In this document: positions 1 to 10,089 of the stretch, piece by piece
Position numbering within the stretch: position 1 is the first letter of the stretch
Layout of the letters: each line of letters opens with the position of its first letter
DNA from: Hybos culiciformis
Taxonomy: Eukaryota > Arthropoda > Insecta > Diptera > Hybotidae
Length of the DNA: 64,000 nucleotides
Assembly: GCA_964007475.1 (NCBI GenBank)
Contig: OZ023274.1
Location: 31,179,250 to 31,243,249, forward strand
Direction of reading: 5' to 3'
Translations under genes and position numbers: made by a program
Notes under the pieces: generated by a model
The model's input: the letters and a program-made list of their open reading frames with translations, nothing else
The model's database searches: none
What the model was told of the DNA's origin: nothing

Positions 1-1383
1 GTTGCAGGAGTTGCTGTTTGAGTTTTATATGCAGCATCAGTTGTTGACGTAGGATTATTGGGTGTAGGATCTCTTGGGACAAAAGTTGCTAGTGTAGGTA
101 TTATTGGTGGAGAGTTTGTTTGTGCTGAGGTTGTTGTTCTTAGAAATGTAAGTGTAGGAATTCTTGGAGCAGGAGTAACTGTGGGAATTGTTGTGCGATT
201 TGTTTGTGATGTAGTTGTTATTCTAAGAGCTGTTGGTGGAGTATCCGTTGGTGCACCAGTTGTTTTAGGCGAGGTAGGTGGTATATGTGTTGAAACATGA
301 GTTATTTTAGAAATTGGTGGTGTAATATATGTTGGTGCAGAATTCGCTGTTGTAGGAGATTTTGGTGTATGGTTTGCTTGTTCTGATGTTTTTGTTTTAA
401 GAGTGTTGATTGGAGTTTCTGTAGGAGCAGGAGTTATTGTAGAAGTTAGTGAGGTAGAAATTATTGGTGTAAAAGTTCTGGGTGCAGAAACTGTTGGAGC
501 AGGTATTGATGTCCGAATTGTTGATGAGAGATCTGATAATGCATAAGTTGTTGTTGTATTCCTGATAGTTGGAGAATCTGTTGCTGCAGAAGCTATTGTA
601 GAAATTGTTCTTTGACTATCTGTTGATGCAGGAGTTGCTGTTGGAGGATTTGTTGATGAAGTTTTTGTAGGAATTGTTGGTTGTTGATCGGTTGGTGCAG
701 GAGTTGCTGTTGACGAATTTGTTTTTGCTGATGACGGATCTGTCAGAGCCGATGTTGTTCTTGTAAGAGTGCTGGTTGGAGGATCTGTTAGAGCAGAAGT
801 TATTGTAGACATTTGTGAGAGTTCTCTTGAGGCAGAAGATATTGTAAAAATTCTGGGTGCAGGAACTGTTGGAGTAGGAATTTTTATACGATTTGTTGAT
901 GATAGGTCTGATGGTGCATAAGTTATTGATGTGGGAATTGTTGCTGGAGGATTTGTTTGTTGTGAAATTGTTGTTGTAAGATTGGCAGGTGTAGAATCTG
1001 TTGGAGCAGGAGTTATTGAAGAAATCAGTGAAGTTTCTACTGGGACAGAAGTTATTATAAAGGTTCTGGTTGCAAGAACTGTTGAAGCAGGAATAACTGT
1101 ACGAATTGTTGATGAGAGATATGATGTTGCATCAGGTGTTGTTGTAGAGGTGGTGCGTGGATCTTTTTCCACAGGATCTAATTGTGTTGTTATTATTGGT
1201 GGAGGATCTGTTTCTTCAGGAGTTTCTTTATGATTAGAGAGCAAATTTCTTTTTCTTGGAACACAAAGTCTCTGACTGGAAGTGTCACAGACGTAATCAT
1301 CTCGGCATATTCCAGATATTAATGGTTCTGAACGCTTCTGTTTTTTATCAGTGCAGAAAACGAATTCTTTTTCAGAAATACAT
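1..1383 (-). CDS. Mucin-like Ser/Thr/Pro-rich secreted protein, exon, 3' end beyond the window
   Basis: On the minus strand one frame stays open from 1382 to the window edge (about 460 codons) without a stop. A good splice acceptor (TTACTCTTTTAG) ends at 1384, so this is an internal or last exon; the start lies in an exon not identified here. The head is Cys-rich (FVFC, 15 residues, C, 5, C, 7, C, ending CDTSSQRLCVPRKR) and resembles the second half of a CBM14/peritrophin chitin-binding domain. The rest is about 400 residues dominated by Thr, Ser, Pro and Ala, with imperfect long repeats starting near plus positions 1130, 920 and 550 (each contains a variant of LSSTIRT followed by IPAPTV). 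Such regions are normally heavily O-glycosylated, as in peritrophic matrix or cuticular mucins. Coding status is well supported by the long open frame; the chitin-binding assignment is an inference because the Cys spacing is not canonical. Confidence 0.8.
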
Positions 1384-1773
1384 CTAAAAGAGTAACACTA
1401 TAAGTATATAAGAACGAAAAATAAGTTGAAACTAATCTTACACAAGACGATTCGTCCAACATAATCGTTTGTTGTTGGAATTACAAACTAATTGTTTTAT
1501 GCAATTTAATCTCAATCCTGAAAATGATTCAACATTAAGCCTTTAATTTATAAAGTGTTAGAATTAGTTATAATATATAATATATTATAATATACAGAAT
1601 TGGTTAAAATATCGAGGGTAAAATATATATTTTGATTGAAATTTTTACTTAGTTGTCGAATAGAGGAAATTGAAAATAAGGCGTAGCCTTCAATTTAATC
1701 CAAGAATTTTATTTTGTGGTCATAAAACGAATATTGGTCGTTTCCTTTAATTAGTACAGTAGCCACAAGATTT
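1384..1773. other. Intron or upstream DNA of the mucin-like gene
   Basis: AT-rich sequence directly upstream of the splice acceptor at 1385-1384. I found no further exon in it. Confidence 0.5.
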
Positions 1774-2124
1774 TAATGGCTTGATCGTAGCTACCACCGC
1801 AGGCAATTTTCCGGAAACCAGTTCACAGCTTATTTTCCACGAAAGCGAAAAAATCAGCTGCAAACAATTTCAAACACCGGTTTATATAAGTAATACTTTA
1901 AGTCCTAAAATTTTTTATTTTCATATTAATTATAAACTTATGTGATGTAGTTTATCCAGAAGACGTTTCTTTGCTCATTTTTTCAAAGAAATAAATTCAG
2001 TTTTCCAATTAATTATAAAATATTTTTAAGAAATTCTTTCTACCAAAAATCAATAAAATTAATATCTCGGGTTTTCACGGTGGCTTTTAATTGCTTTGCG
2101 GTGGTAGCTATGATCAAGGCATAA
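1774..2124. mobile_element. MITE with about 27-base terminal inverted repeats
   Basis: The left end TAATGGCTTGATCGTAGCTA and the right end, read on the other strand as TTATGCCTTGATCATAGCTA, match with few differences, and the match continues through ACCACCGC. The inside is AT-rich and non-coding. ATTT and TTTT lie outside the ends, so the target duplication is not resolved. It probably sits in an intron or just 5' of the mucin-like gene. Confidence 0.7.
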
Positions 2125-2658
2125 TTTTAAATTAAATATATGCATGTTCTCAACAAATTTTTTAACATAAAAATATTATTTTTTTGTATTCGCAAATTAT
2201 ACTGAGTTTTATTTTTTACTTTTTAGTACTAATTTAAATAATAAAAATATTGCATGTACTACTTGTTAAAAGACAGTTTCTTACACTGAATTCATTGAAA
2301 AAAAAAATAATTTATCGAAATTAAAATAACTTTATAAAGGAATGAATAGCTGATTTATTTACACAATTAATTTTTTCAATGTAAATTTTCTTCAGTTTAA
2401 ATATAAAATTTAAACTATGTAATTCACTCAAGAATTATCAATGATGGGTATCAAGATAATCAGAACTTGTCATAAGGACGAAACAACTCAATTATTTTTT
2501 AGTAATTTCAAGTAAAATTATCTCAAATAACAAAAAAACAATAGATTTCATAAGTATCCTGTTTAAAAAAATTGCTTTTAGTTAACTATCTTCTAATAAT
2601 TCGAAGTTTATTGTTTTACAAATATATTAAAAGTGTTGGAATTATTTACCAGGAGTTT
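2125..2658. other. AT-rich DNA, no feature seen
   Basis: Low-complexity AT-rich sequence up to the scaffold gap. No coding frame, exon or repeat could be supported. Confidence 0.5.
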
Positions 2659-2858
2659 NNNNNNNNNNNNNNNNNNNNNNNNNNNNNNNNNNNNNNNNNN
2701 NNNNNNNNNNNNNNNNNNNNNNNNNNNNNNNNNNNNNNNNNNNNNNNNNNNNNNNNNNNNNNNNNNNNNNNNNNNNNNNNNNNNNNNNNNNNNNNNNNNN
2801 NNNNNNNNNNNNNNNNNNNNNNNNNNNNNNNNNNNNNNNNNNNNNNNNNNNNNNNNNN
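2659..2858. other. Assembly gap (200 N)
   Basis: Exactly 200 N, a placeholder of unknown real size. It lies 140 bases outside the large inverted-repeat composite, so the composite's left end should be read with care. Confidence 0.99.
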
Positions 2859-3002
2859 AAAACATGCAAGAAATGCTTAAATATTTACATAGAGAAGACA
2901 TTTCTAAAGGTTATTTCGGTTATAATTCAATAATGTAAAATATTTTTACTCAATTAATTTTATTTTAGACTCTAAAGATTGTATTACATGATTCCCGGAC
3001 AG

Positions 3003-3703
3003 TTGCCCAAATGACATTTGCCAATCTGACATTTGCCCACGGACATTTGACAATCTTACATTTGACAATCTGACATTTGACAATCTGACATTTGACAATC
3101 TGACATTTGACAATCTGACATTTGACAATCAGACATTTGACAATCTGACATTTGACAATCTGACATTTGACAATCTGACATTTGACAATCTGACATTTGA
3201 CAATCTGACATTTGACAATCTGACATTTGACAATATGACATTTGACAATATGACATTTGACAATCTGACATTTGACAATCTGACATTTGACAATCTGACA
3301 TTTGACAATCTGACATTTGACAATCTGACATTTGACAATGTGACATTTGACAATCTTACATTTGACAATATGACATTTGACAATCTGACATTTGACAATA
3401 TGACATTTGACAATCTGACATTTGACAATCTTACATTTGACAATCTGACATTTGCCAACGGACATTTGCCAACGGACATTTGCCAAACGGACATTTGACA
3501 ATCCGACATTAGCCAACGGACATTTGCCAATTCTACATTTGCCAACGGACATTTGCCAATTCTACATTTGCCAACGGACATTTGCCAATCCTACATTTGC
3601 CAACGGACATTTGCCAATCGGACATTTGCCAACGGACATTTGACAATATGACATTTGACAACGGACATTTGACAATCTGACATTTGACAATCCGACATTT
3701 GAC
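3003..3703. repeat. 15-base minisatellite array, left copy
   Basis: About 46 head-to-tail units of TTTGACAATCTGACA, with variant units containing TTTGCCAACGGACA and TTTGCCAATTCTACA clustered at about 3450-3640. Because the unit is a multiple of three, several frames stay open by chance; these are not genes. Confidence 0.97.
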
Positions 3704-3873
3704 CAGTTCTTTCGTTTTACAAAACTTACTTTTTTATGAAAAAATTTACTTTTTTTTTTGAAAAAATTTAGTAACTTTTCGTTAGAATATTGCAGAAAAA
3801 TCCTAGAATGTTGGAAATAAACCCCAGAACACGCAATTCACAGTGTATTTATTCACTGTGATTTATAAATATA

Positions 3874-4199
3874 CTAGCTACGACTCTGACTGTTTTACTT
3901 TTGCAAGTGGAATTTTTGTTTTCAGGTTTATAGAGAATTTTAAAAGCCAGTTATTTTATAAATTTGGAGAAAACTAAAAATGAACAGGTTTCCAAACCAA
4001 ACCAGATTTGTGTTTTTGATCATTTCCTCTTTTTATGTACAAAACTTGAATGAAATCGGACTCCAATCAGGTTTTAAAATAGCCTGTAATAACCCACGAC
4101 CCGAGGTAAAGACATGGTGTAAGTTTGATCGATTGAGCGGTAACATATAAGCAGACAGACAAACATACTTTAAGTTTTATATATATAAAAGAAGATAGA
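3874..4199 (-). mobile_element. Short Helitron-like element inside the left arm
   Basis: On the minus strand it starts TCTATCTTC, has runs of TGTTTGTCTGTCTG and the block AAACTTACACCATGTCTTTACC, and ends in CTAG followed by T. This matches the larger element at 23641-25404, which starts TCTATG and ends CAGCTAG before T. A TC start, CTAG end and insertion beside T fit Helitrons; no Rep/helicase gene is present. Confidence 0.6.
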
Positions 4200-4370
4200 A
4201 GATATTTATAGTAAAAAAAATATGTAAATGTGTGTATATAAAACCATAAAGTTAGTACTCTTTATAAGATTTTACTAGATGAATTAATCTAAAAATGTAG
4301 GTAAATTATTGAAAATGCAGAATTACAAATTTTTTTAAAGGTTTTTAAAAAATAAATATCATTTCAAACG

Positions 4371-4927
4371 ATTTTAAAGAGTCAAATTCTTTAAATTTAG
4401 GAATATTCGGCGTTGTTGTTGAAATTTAGTAAATTTATAAGTTTAGTGTTGCGAATTTACACAAATTTTTGATTTAGTTTTAACACATGTATATAAATTA
4501 AATTCTTAATTTGAGTAATATTTATTTTAAGATGGTAAATCTTAAACGACATAATGAGTAACTTTACGCGGCTGCTAACCAGAACGCAACGCCCTTTATT
4601 TTCGTTTGAATGTACAGCAGGTTGAGCCAATTATTAAGTAAATTTAAATTGGATCAAGTCTTCTGTAGCTTCAAACAAAAATAAAAGGCATTGGCGTTCT
4701 GGTTAGCAGCCGCGTAAAAGTTATTCATTATGTTACCATATTTAAGAATTACCATCTTAAAACAAATATTATTCGAATTAAGAAAATAATTTATAAACAA
4801 TAAGCAATTTTTAAAATATCTTACATTTTTCAATGAAATTAGCAACACTGAAATTAGCTTAGGACTAAATTACTAAATTTGATTAATAACGCTCAACATT
4901 TCAATATTTCTGAACTTGGACCTTAAA
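4371..4927. mobile_element. Fold-back MITE of MULE type with very long inverted repeats
   Basis: The two halves are inverted copies. Near the middle CGCGGCTGCTAACCAGAACG (about 4568) faces its reverse complement near 4710. Further out GGCGTTGTTGTTGAAATTTA (about 4410) faces a diverged copy near 4890. The first half is repeated in direct orientation at 7904-8175, immediately before FLYWCH/MULE coding remnants. That link, and the long terminal repeats, suggest a non-autonomous relative of a Mutator-like element. Confidence 0.65.
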
Positions 4928-5326
4928 ACTGACCTTAGAGCGGAACTGACCTGTATACTGACCTGTGAACAGGCCTTACTCATACAAAAAAAAGGAAAAA
5001 AAAATAACTAACCTTTGCGTAAAAGGCCACTTGCAGACAAAAAAGTTAGTTTGCAGACAAAAAATGTCAGTTTGCCAACTTTTATGCTTTTTCCTTGCTT
5101 TTTTCTGCCTTTTTTCTATAAATTTGAAAATAAACAAGATGGAAAGAGTTTGTTTACACATCTTTTTTTTTAAGTGTCAAAAAATAGAGTGTGTACGGGT
5201 TTCGTTAAGGTGGCCTTAGGAATAAACCTTTGCAGACAAGTGCAGAAACGGTATTAGGCTCTTTTAAATTGTGTATTAATTTGTCTTTCTACGGGTTGTT
5301 TTGTTTTTCGCAAACCATTTCCTGCT
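4928..5326. other. Composite interior, no gene
   Basis: Contains short directly repeated words (TTTGCAGACAAAAAA) and a weak inverted pair, AAGGCCAC near 5023 and GTGGCCTT near 5210, that could be a decayed small MITE. No coding signal. Confidence 0.4.
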
Positions 5327-5805
5327 CTTTTTATCGACTCCATGAATTCTGACCGCATGAATTATGACCACGACTGGCGGTCAAAATTAATTTTCAAAAT
5401 GAATTGAGAATTTGACCGCGCCTCAATTTAGAAAAAAAAAATTAATTTTGACCACGGCAAAATGTGCGGACAAAATTCATTTTCAAAATGAATTTTGGCC
5501 GCGACTCTATTTAGAAAAAAAATGAATTTTGACCGCGACAAAATTTGCGGCTGTATTATGCAGAAATAGTTTCATCAAAAATATTACTTAACAAGTATTG
5601 AAAATAAAAACAGCTTTTTCATACATTTTGTACGGCCAATTTTCTTTTTTAAAGAAGCGAATGGGACGTAGTAGGGGGCTGTCCTTTCGCGATGACGTTA
5701 TCACCAAGAGGTACTATCGGCCATGGAGGACTCAGGATATATATGTCATTGAAAAACGTAACTGAAAAGTTTTTGAAAAAACGGTTTTTTGCAATTTTCT
5801 CGGTA

Positions 5806-6241
5806 AAGCCGGGATGTCGTTAAAACAGAATTTAGCAACAGAAACAGAATCCCATACATTTGAACAGAATTTATTCTGCGACAGAATTTTACAACAGAAT
5901 TTAGCGACAGAAAAATTCATTCTGTCCACAGAATTTGAATAACCTCAAACGAGGTTATTTTCTGTTTCTGTTGCCAGAATGTCAATTGAATTTAATTTAA
6001 TTTTTTTTTGTATTTGTTTATTTACGTTTTTTCTAGTTTTATTTTGTCGGAAAATGGGGGAAACAATTAAATAATAATAATAAAATAATTTTTAAAATCG
6101 TAATGACAAGTAAATCGTTCTGTTTCTGTTTTAAAGGCAGCAATCTCATGAGATTCTGACCAGAATTTCAGTAGCAGAATAAATTTTTCTGTCGCTGATT
6201 CTGTTCTGTTGCTAAATTCTGTTTTAACGACACCCGGGCTT
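5806..6241. mobile_element. Nested MITE with CAGAATTTAGCAACAGA ends
   Basis: The left end AAGCCGGGATGTCGTTAAAA continues CAGAATTTAGCAACAGA; the right end reads inverted AAGCCCGGGTGTCGTTAAAA CAGAATTTAGCAACAGAACA. The interior repeats ACAGAATTT several times and has a small perfect hairpin AATAACCTC/GAGGTTATT near 5938-5956. CGGTA occurs near both ends but not strictly adjacent, so the target duplication is uncertain. Confidence 0.75.
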
Positions 6242-6490
6242 AACGGTACATTCTAGAATTATAATTTAATAAAATTACTTATGTTTTAAAAAAAAAAATC
6301 CAAAAATCTCCAAAAACTTCAGAGTAAATTGCATTTATAACTTTTTCACGCATTTGAACTTTTTATCTTATATTTTTGAAACGGCAAATGAAATCAACCC
6401 AATTCTTTGATTTTTCTAGAGGTGACAGTTGTACGAAACTTTAAAAAAAAAGTTATTTGAACAACATCCTTTTGAAAAAGGCCTAAAATC

Positions 6491-7357
6491 CACAGGCGGT
6501 TCTAACGGGAGTCGCACACGGCGCTCGCGATAGAAAATTGTAGCTTCTATTCTATTCACAATGCCATGAAAACGTGAATTTTACAAAATGTTTCCTATAC
6601 TGCAGTCATAGTGGAAAACACAGTATCTACTAAAATCTGAAAAATTTAAGTATTGATGTCATTTGATAGTAAAAATCACAAATTTTTGAATACAAAAAAT
6701 TTGCTAAATTATTTTGGAAAATCGATCCAAAATTTCAAAAAAGTTTTTTGATTGTAAAATGTTTTGTATATTTTGTTAAAATTATAAAATTTGGCGGCAT
6801 GTATTTTTAATAATGAAAAAATGTAACATAACTATACGGAAATACCGTACTATAAAATATACTGAATGAAGAATATTAAAAAAAAGAATAATACGACTAA
6901 TAAACTTTAAACCTATTATTCTCATATTCAGTTTTTATGTATAAATACTGTTTTTTTCCCCTATGACTGCGTTCGACGTTCATCAAAATATAAAGCGAAA
7001 ATCTTATAGTCTCAAATCATGTTACCGATTTTGGTGTAATATACAAATTGATAAATGTAGAGGTCAATCCAACAATGCTGCAAATATCGCGTAAATATTA
7101 GGGTCTGCAAGCGCATATAAAAAGCAACATAGTCCAACGCGCTTTACTAACCATGTATGAGCCATTCTTTAAATTTTGTAATTTAATTATTTTTTGATAA
7201 TTTAGTTTATAGAAATAATATTTAAATGAAATTGATTTTGTTTGAGGTTTTTCATTAAATTTTAATTAATATTGTTTTATTTTATTTTAATTTAGAGAGT
7301 AGAGGCCCAATTTTTTTTTCAGCGCCAGGGGCCCCGACACCATTAAAACCGCCTCTG
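6491..7357. mobile_element. Nested hAT-type non-autonomous element
   Basis: The perfect 8-base direct repeat CTAAAATC flanks it at 6483-6490 and 7358-7365. Terminal inverted repeats are CACAGGCGGTTCTAA and, inverted, CAGAGGCGGTTTTAA. CA...TG ends with an 8-base target duplication are typical of the hAT superfamily. The interior is non-coding. It lies within the older element 5335-7783, so it is younger than that one. Confidence 0.8.
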
Positions 7358-7903
7358 CTAAAATCGCCCCGAACCGCCTAGGACACATTTTTTTATTATT
7401 TTTTTTCTTGACGGGCTTCACGCGAACGAATGGGACGCGGTATGAAGTAATTTAAAATGAATATATAGTATCTTCTCCATAACTTTTCTGCATAATACTC
7501 ACGTTCCCGGCAGCAACTCAATTAAAAACAATGAATTTTGACCGCGGCAAAATGTGCGGACAAAATTCATTTTCAAAATGAATTTTGGCCACGACTCAAT
7601 TTATAAAAAAAATGAATTTTGACCGCGCGGTCAACAGACATTTTGTCCGCGCCTCAATTTATAAAAAAAATGTAATTTGACCGCGCGGTCAACAGACATT
7701 TTGTTGCTCGGAAAAATGAATTTTGCCCGCTCATACAAACTTTTTACGAGTTCATAATTCATGCGGTCATAATTCAGTGCTCCCTTTTTATCAGCTAATG
7801 TTAATGGATGAGCTCCAAGAGGACTCATAAAAAAAGCGGAAAATGATTTGCTAAATCCAAAACAACCCGTAAAAAGAAAAATAAATATATGGCTATTTCC
7901 AAT

Positions 7904-8175
7904 ATTTTAAAGAGTCAAATCCTTTAATTCTAATATTAAAATGTTCGGCGTTGTTGGTTAAATTTAGTTAATATATAAGTTTAGTGTTGTTAATTTAGAA
8001 AACTTTTTGATTTTATTAAAAAATATAAGATATTTTAAAAATTGTTTTAATTCAATATATTTAACTTATTTTCTTAATTCGAATAAAATTTATCTTAAAA
8101 TGATAATTCTTAATTATGGTAAATCTTGAATAACATAATGAGTAACTTTTACGCGGCTGCTAACCAGAAGCCAAT
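7904..8175 (+). repeat. Single MULE-type terminal repeat
   Basis: A direct copy of the first half of the fold-back MITE at 4371-4927: both begin TTTTAAAGAGTCAAAT, share TTCGGCGTTGTTG and end in GCGGCTGCTAACCAGAA. It runs straight into the FLYWCH coding remnant at 8178, so it is probably the terminal repeat of the former coding element. Confidence 0.7.
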
Positions 8176-8177
8176 GA

Positions 8178-8546
8178 AGATGTACAAAAAGGAAATCCTT
8201 AAGATGTCTTGCGTTATTGAAGGAAAAATATGACGTCGTTATAGAAGTGAGAAATGAACATAACCATGCTCCGGATTTGACCAAATCCAAGAAAAGATTG
8301 GCAGCAAATAAAATGAAAGAAGCAGCTTCTAGCTCAATAAGAGGGAGCACCAGTAAAATTTATCAGAGCATTCTTTCCAAAGAAGGAAAAAGCCAAGAAG
8401 AAATAGATAATTTGGCTCTAATTCTGCCAGAAAAGGAAACTTGTTTGACTCTTATAAGGAGAAATTATAGAATAGTTATAACACAAAAGGAGCCGCAAGA
8501 AATACCCGAAGAAGTGAAAAGGCCGAAAAAAGAGGACAAGTCTTAA
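8178..8546 (+). pseudogene. FLYWCH zinc-finger / MULE transposase N-terminal fragment
   Basis: The frame is open from 8178 to a stop at 8544-8546 (about 122 codons). It begins with the end of a FLYWCH-like finger (RCTKRKSLRCLA), then YDVVIEVRNEHNHAPD. Cys and the paired His in HNHAPD are the expected C-terminal ligands of this C2H2-like finger. A basic, Lys-rich stretch (KSKKRLAANKMKEAASSS) follows, as in insect FLYWCH-MULE proteins. A TGA sits right before 8178 and there is no ATG, and the rest of the transposase is broken downstream, so this is a transposon fragment, not a host gene. In the intact family the finger binds DNA next to a Mutator-type transposase core. Confidence 0.65.
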
Positions 8547-8553
8547 GCCCATA

Positions 8554-8716
8554 TATCTTTGAAGGGCGATCAAAGGAGTATAAGTCAATTTTTTACAAGA
8601 ACGAAATACATACATTATTTCTTTGAAGGGCGATCATAGGAAAATAAGTCAATTTTTTACAAAAACCAAATATATACATTATTAAATATACCAATTGATC
8701 GCCCTTCAAAGATATA
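8554..8716. repeat. Duplicated 65-base block plus an inverted end
   Basis: Two direct copies of a block that contains CTTTGAAGGGCGATCA and AAGTCAATTTTTTACAA (8554-8618 and 8619-8682) are followed by an inverted piece, TTGATCGCCCTTCAAAGATA (8694-8713). This rearrangement interrupts the decayed MULE. Confidence 0.75.
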
Positions 8717-8720
8717 ATAT

Positions 8721-9060
8721 GCGATTTTGACCATACAACAATGAAAGGCATATGGAACATGGACGCTACCTTCATCTACCTTCATCTAGCAAAAAATATA
8801 TATGGCAAAGTTAAAAAAGAAGGACTCCGAATTGCATATATTATATTTATTATATATTATATTATATATACATACGCATATTATATTATATATGTTCTGT
8901 CAGTGCGCTCATCATTTCAAAATTTGGGTCTTTTTTAAATTATTTCATCTAGCAAAAATTTTTTTTTGGCAAAGTTAGAAAGGAAGGACTCCAAATTACG
9001 TTTATTAACGATATGGAATTTCAGAAAGCAATCCGAATGCTGGTGGCCCTGTAATTTTTG
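8721..9060 (+). pseudogene. Decayed MULE transposase core fragments
   Basis: A short frame reads MKGIWNMDATF, which resembles the MULE core segment ending DGTF with its first catalytic Asp region. A further piece near 8975-9050 reads KEGLQITFINDMEFQKAIRM, like the family's conserved block with a late acidic residue. Microsatellite-like TATATTAT expansion and a duplicated GCAAAGTTA block lie between them. Frame breaks show it is dead. The assignment is by motif memory only. Confidence 0.45.
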
Positions 9061-9306
9061 AAACCTGATGACATTTCCGATTTGTTCATGAAAATTTGAG
9101 AATGCTATCCGGGAAAGAGTTTAAGAAATATATATATATGTATTTTGAAAATACACATATAAAACAATCGATCTTTTCCCTCCAACGACATGGACAAACC
9201 TTTAAAAAAAATTTGTAATTCTGCATTTTCAATGATTTACCTACATTTTTAGATTAATTCATCTCGTAAAATATTATAAAGACTACTAACTTTATGGTTT
9301 TATGTA

Positions 9307-9686
9307 TGGTACGGTGAATGTACGAATTCCGGGGAATGTGAGTTTAAAATCAGTAATTTTAATATAACATTACATTTACCGGCCCGATTGGCTCCATTTT
9401 TGTGTAGGGCGTATAGGGTTTACCGTTATCCAAAATAGGGGGGTGCGGGGTGGCGGACGGGCGAACTGGTGGTCGGTCAGTTGAATTTGCGGCGCGCGCC
9501 GTAAAATCCACTGGCCGACCACCAGTTCGCACGCCCGCCACCCCGCACCCCCCTATTTTGGATAAGGGGTAAACCCCCTACGCCCTACATAAAAATGGGG
9601 CCAATCGGGCCGGTAAATGTACTGTAATATTAACATTTACCAAAAGTAAACTCACATTCCCTGGAATTCGTACATTCACCGTAACA
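9307..9686. mobile_element. GC-rich near-perfect palindromic MITE, TA insertion
   Basis: Almost the whole 380 bases fold on themselves around GGCGCGCGCC at 9491-9500. Outer ends read TACGGTGAATGTACGAATTC on both strands. The left arm lacks this insertion and shows the empty site (GGTTTTATATACACAC), so the filled site can be read as a TA duplication (9305-9306 and 9687-9688). That target fits Tc1/mariner-type or other TA-specific transposases. The element is far more GC-rich than everything near it. Confidence 0.85.
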
Positions 9687-9725
9687 TATACACACATTTA
9701 CATATTTTTTTTACTATAAATATCT

Positions 9726-10089
9726 TCTTTCTTCTTAAAATATATAAAACTTAAAGTATGTTTGTCTGTCTGCTTATATGTTACCGCTCAATCGATCAAA
9801 CTTACACCATGTCTTTACCTCGGGTCGTGGGTTATTACAGGCTATTTTAAAACCTGGTTGGAGTCCGATTTCATTCAAGTTTTGTACATAAAAAGAGGAA
9901 ATGATCAAAAACACAAATCTGGTTTGGTTTGGAAACCTGTTCATTCGATGAATAAGTAAAAATGAAAAATCTTAATTCCCCGTAGATAGTTTTCTCCAAA
10001 TTTATAAAATAACTGGCTTTTAAAATTCTCTATAAACCTGATAACAAAAATTCCACTTGCAAAAGTAAAACAGTCAGAGTCGTAGCTAG
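9726..10089 (+). mobile_element. Short Helitron-like element inside the right arm
   Basis: Inverted counterpart of 3874-4199. It begins TCTTTCTTC, includes TGTTTGTCTGTCTGCTTATA and AACTTACACCATGTCTTTAC, and ends GTCGTAGCTAG before T. It keeps about 40 bases around the CGATGAATAAGTAAAAATG segment that are missing from the left copy. Open frames across it have no protein similarity I recognise. Confidence 0.6.

Larger units (their letters stand above)
2999..4352. repeat. Left arm of the large inverted-repeat composite
   Basis: This arm reads, on the opposite strand, as the right arm at 9195-10971. From outside in: ACAGTTGCCC terminus, 15-base minisatellite, about 170 bases of unique sequence, a Helitron-like copy, and about 150 further bases ending near AAAGGTTT. 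Outside the minisatellite the arms look about 95% or more identical by eye. The right arm differs by a 380-base hairpin insertion and the left arm by a roughly 40-base deletion inside the Helitron-like copy. The loop between the arms is about 4.8 kb of nested, older elements. Confidence 0.9.
5335..7783. mobile_element. 2.4-kb fold-back element with 8-base target duplication
   Basis: The directly repeated 8-mer CTTTTTAT lies at 5327-5334 and 7784-7791. The ends are inverted and internally repetitive: the left end has GAATTCTGACCGCATGAATT, the right end read inverted has GAATTATGACCGCATGAATT. Subterminal zones (5337-5560 and 7520-7770) are built of alternating blocks such as AATGAATTTTGACCGCG and AAATTCATTTTCAAAATGAA. 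No transposase frame was found. Two other elements are nested inside (5806-6241 and 6491-7357). The end layout resembles the element at 32553-33071. Confidence 0.8.

Noticed and set aside
2572..2938. Open frames across the first gap
   Set aside because: They exist only because N codons are not stops; the second gap (52343-52627) is the same case.
2965..3643. Several overlapping open frames on both strands, up to 195 codons (SNVRLSNVRL, IVKCQIVKC)
   Set aside because: They are translations of a 15-base minisatellite, whose unit length keeps all frames open; no signal for a real protein.
3003..3703. Possible CRISPR-like array
   Set aside because: Units are directly adjacent with no spacers and the DNA is eukaryotic.
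5023..5217. AAGGCCAC / GTGGCCTT pair with AACCTTTGC on both sides
   Set aside because: The inverted match is too short and the direct repeat is not adjacent to the ends.
8114..8350. 78-codon minus-strand frame
   Set aside because: Antisense of the FLYWCH fragment.
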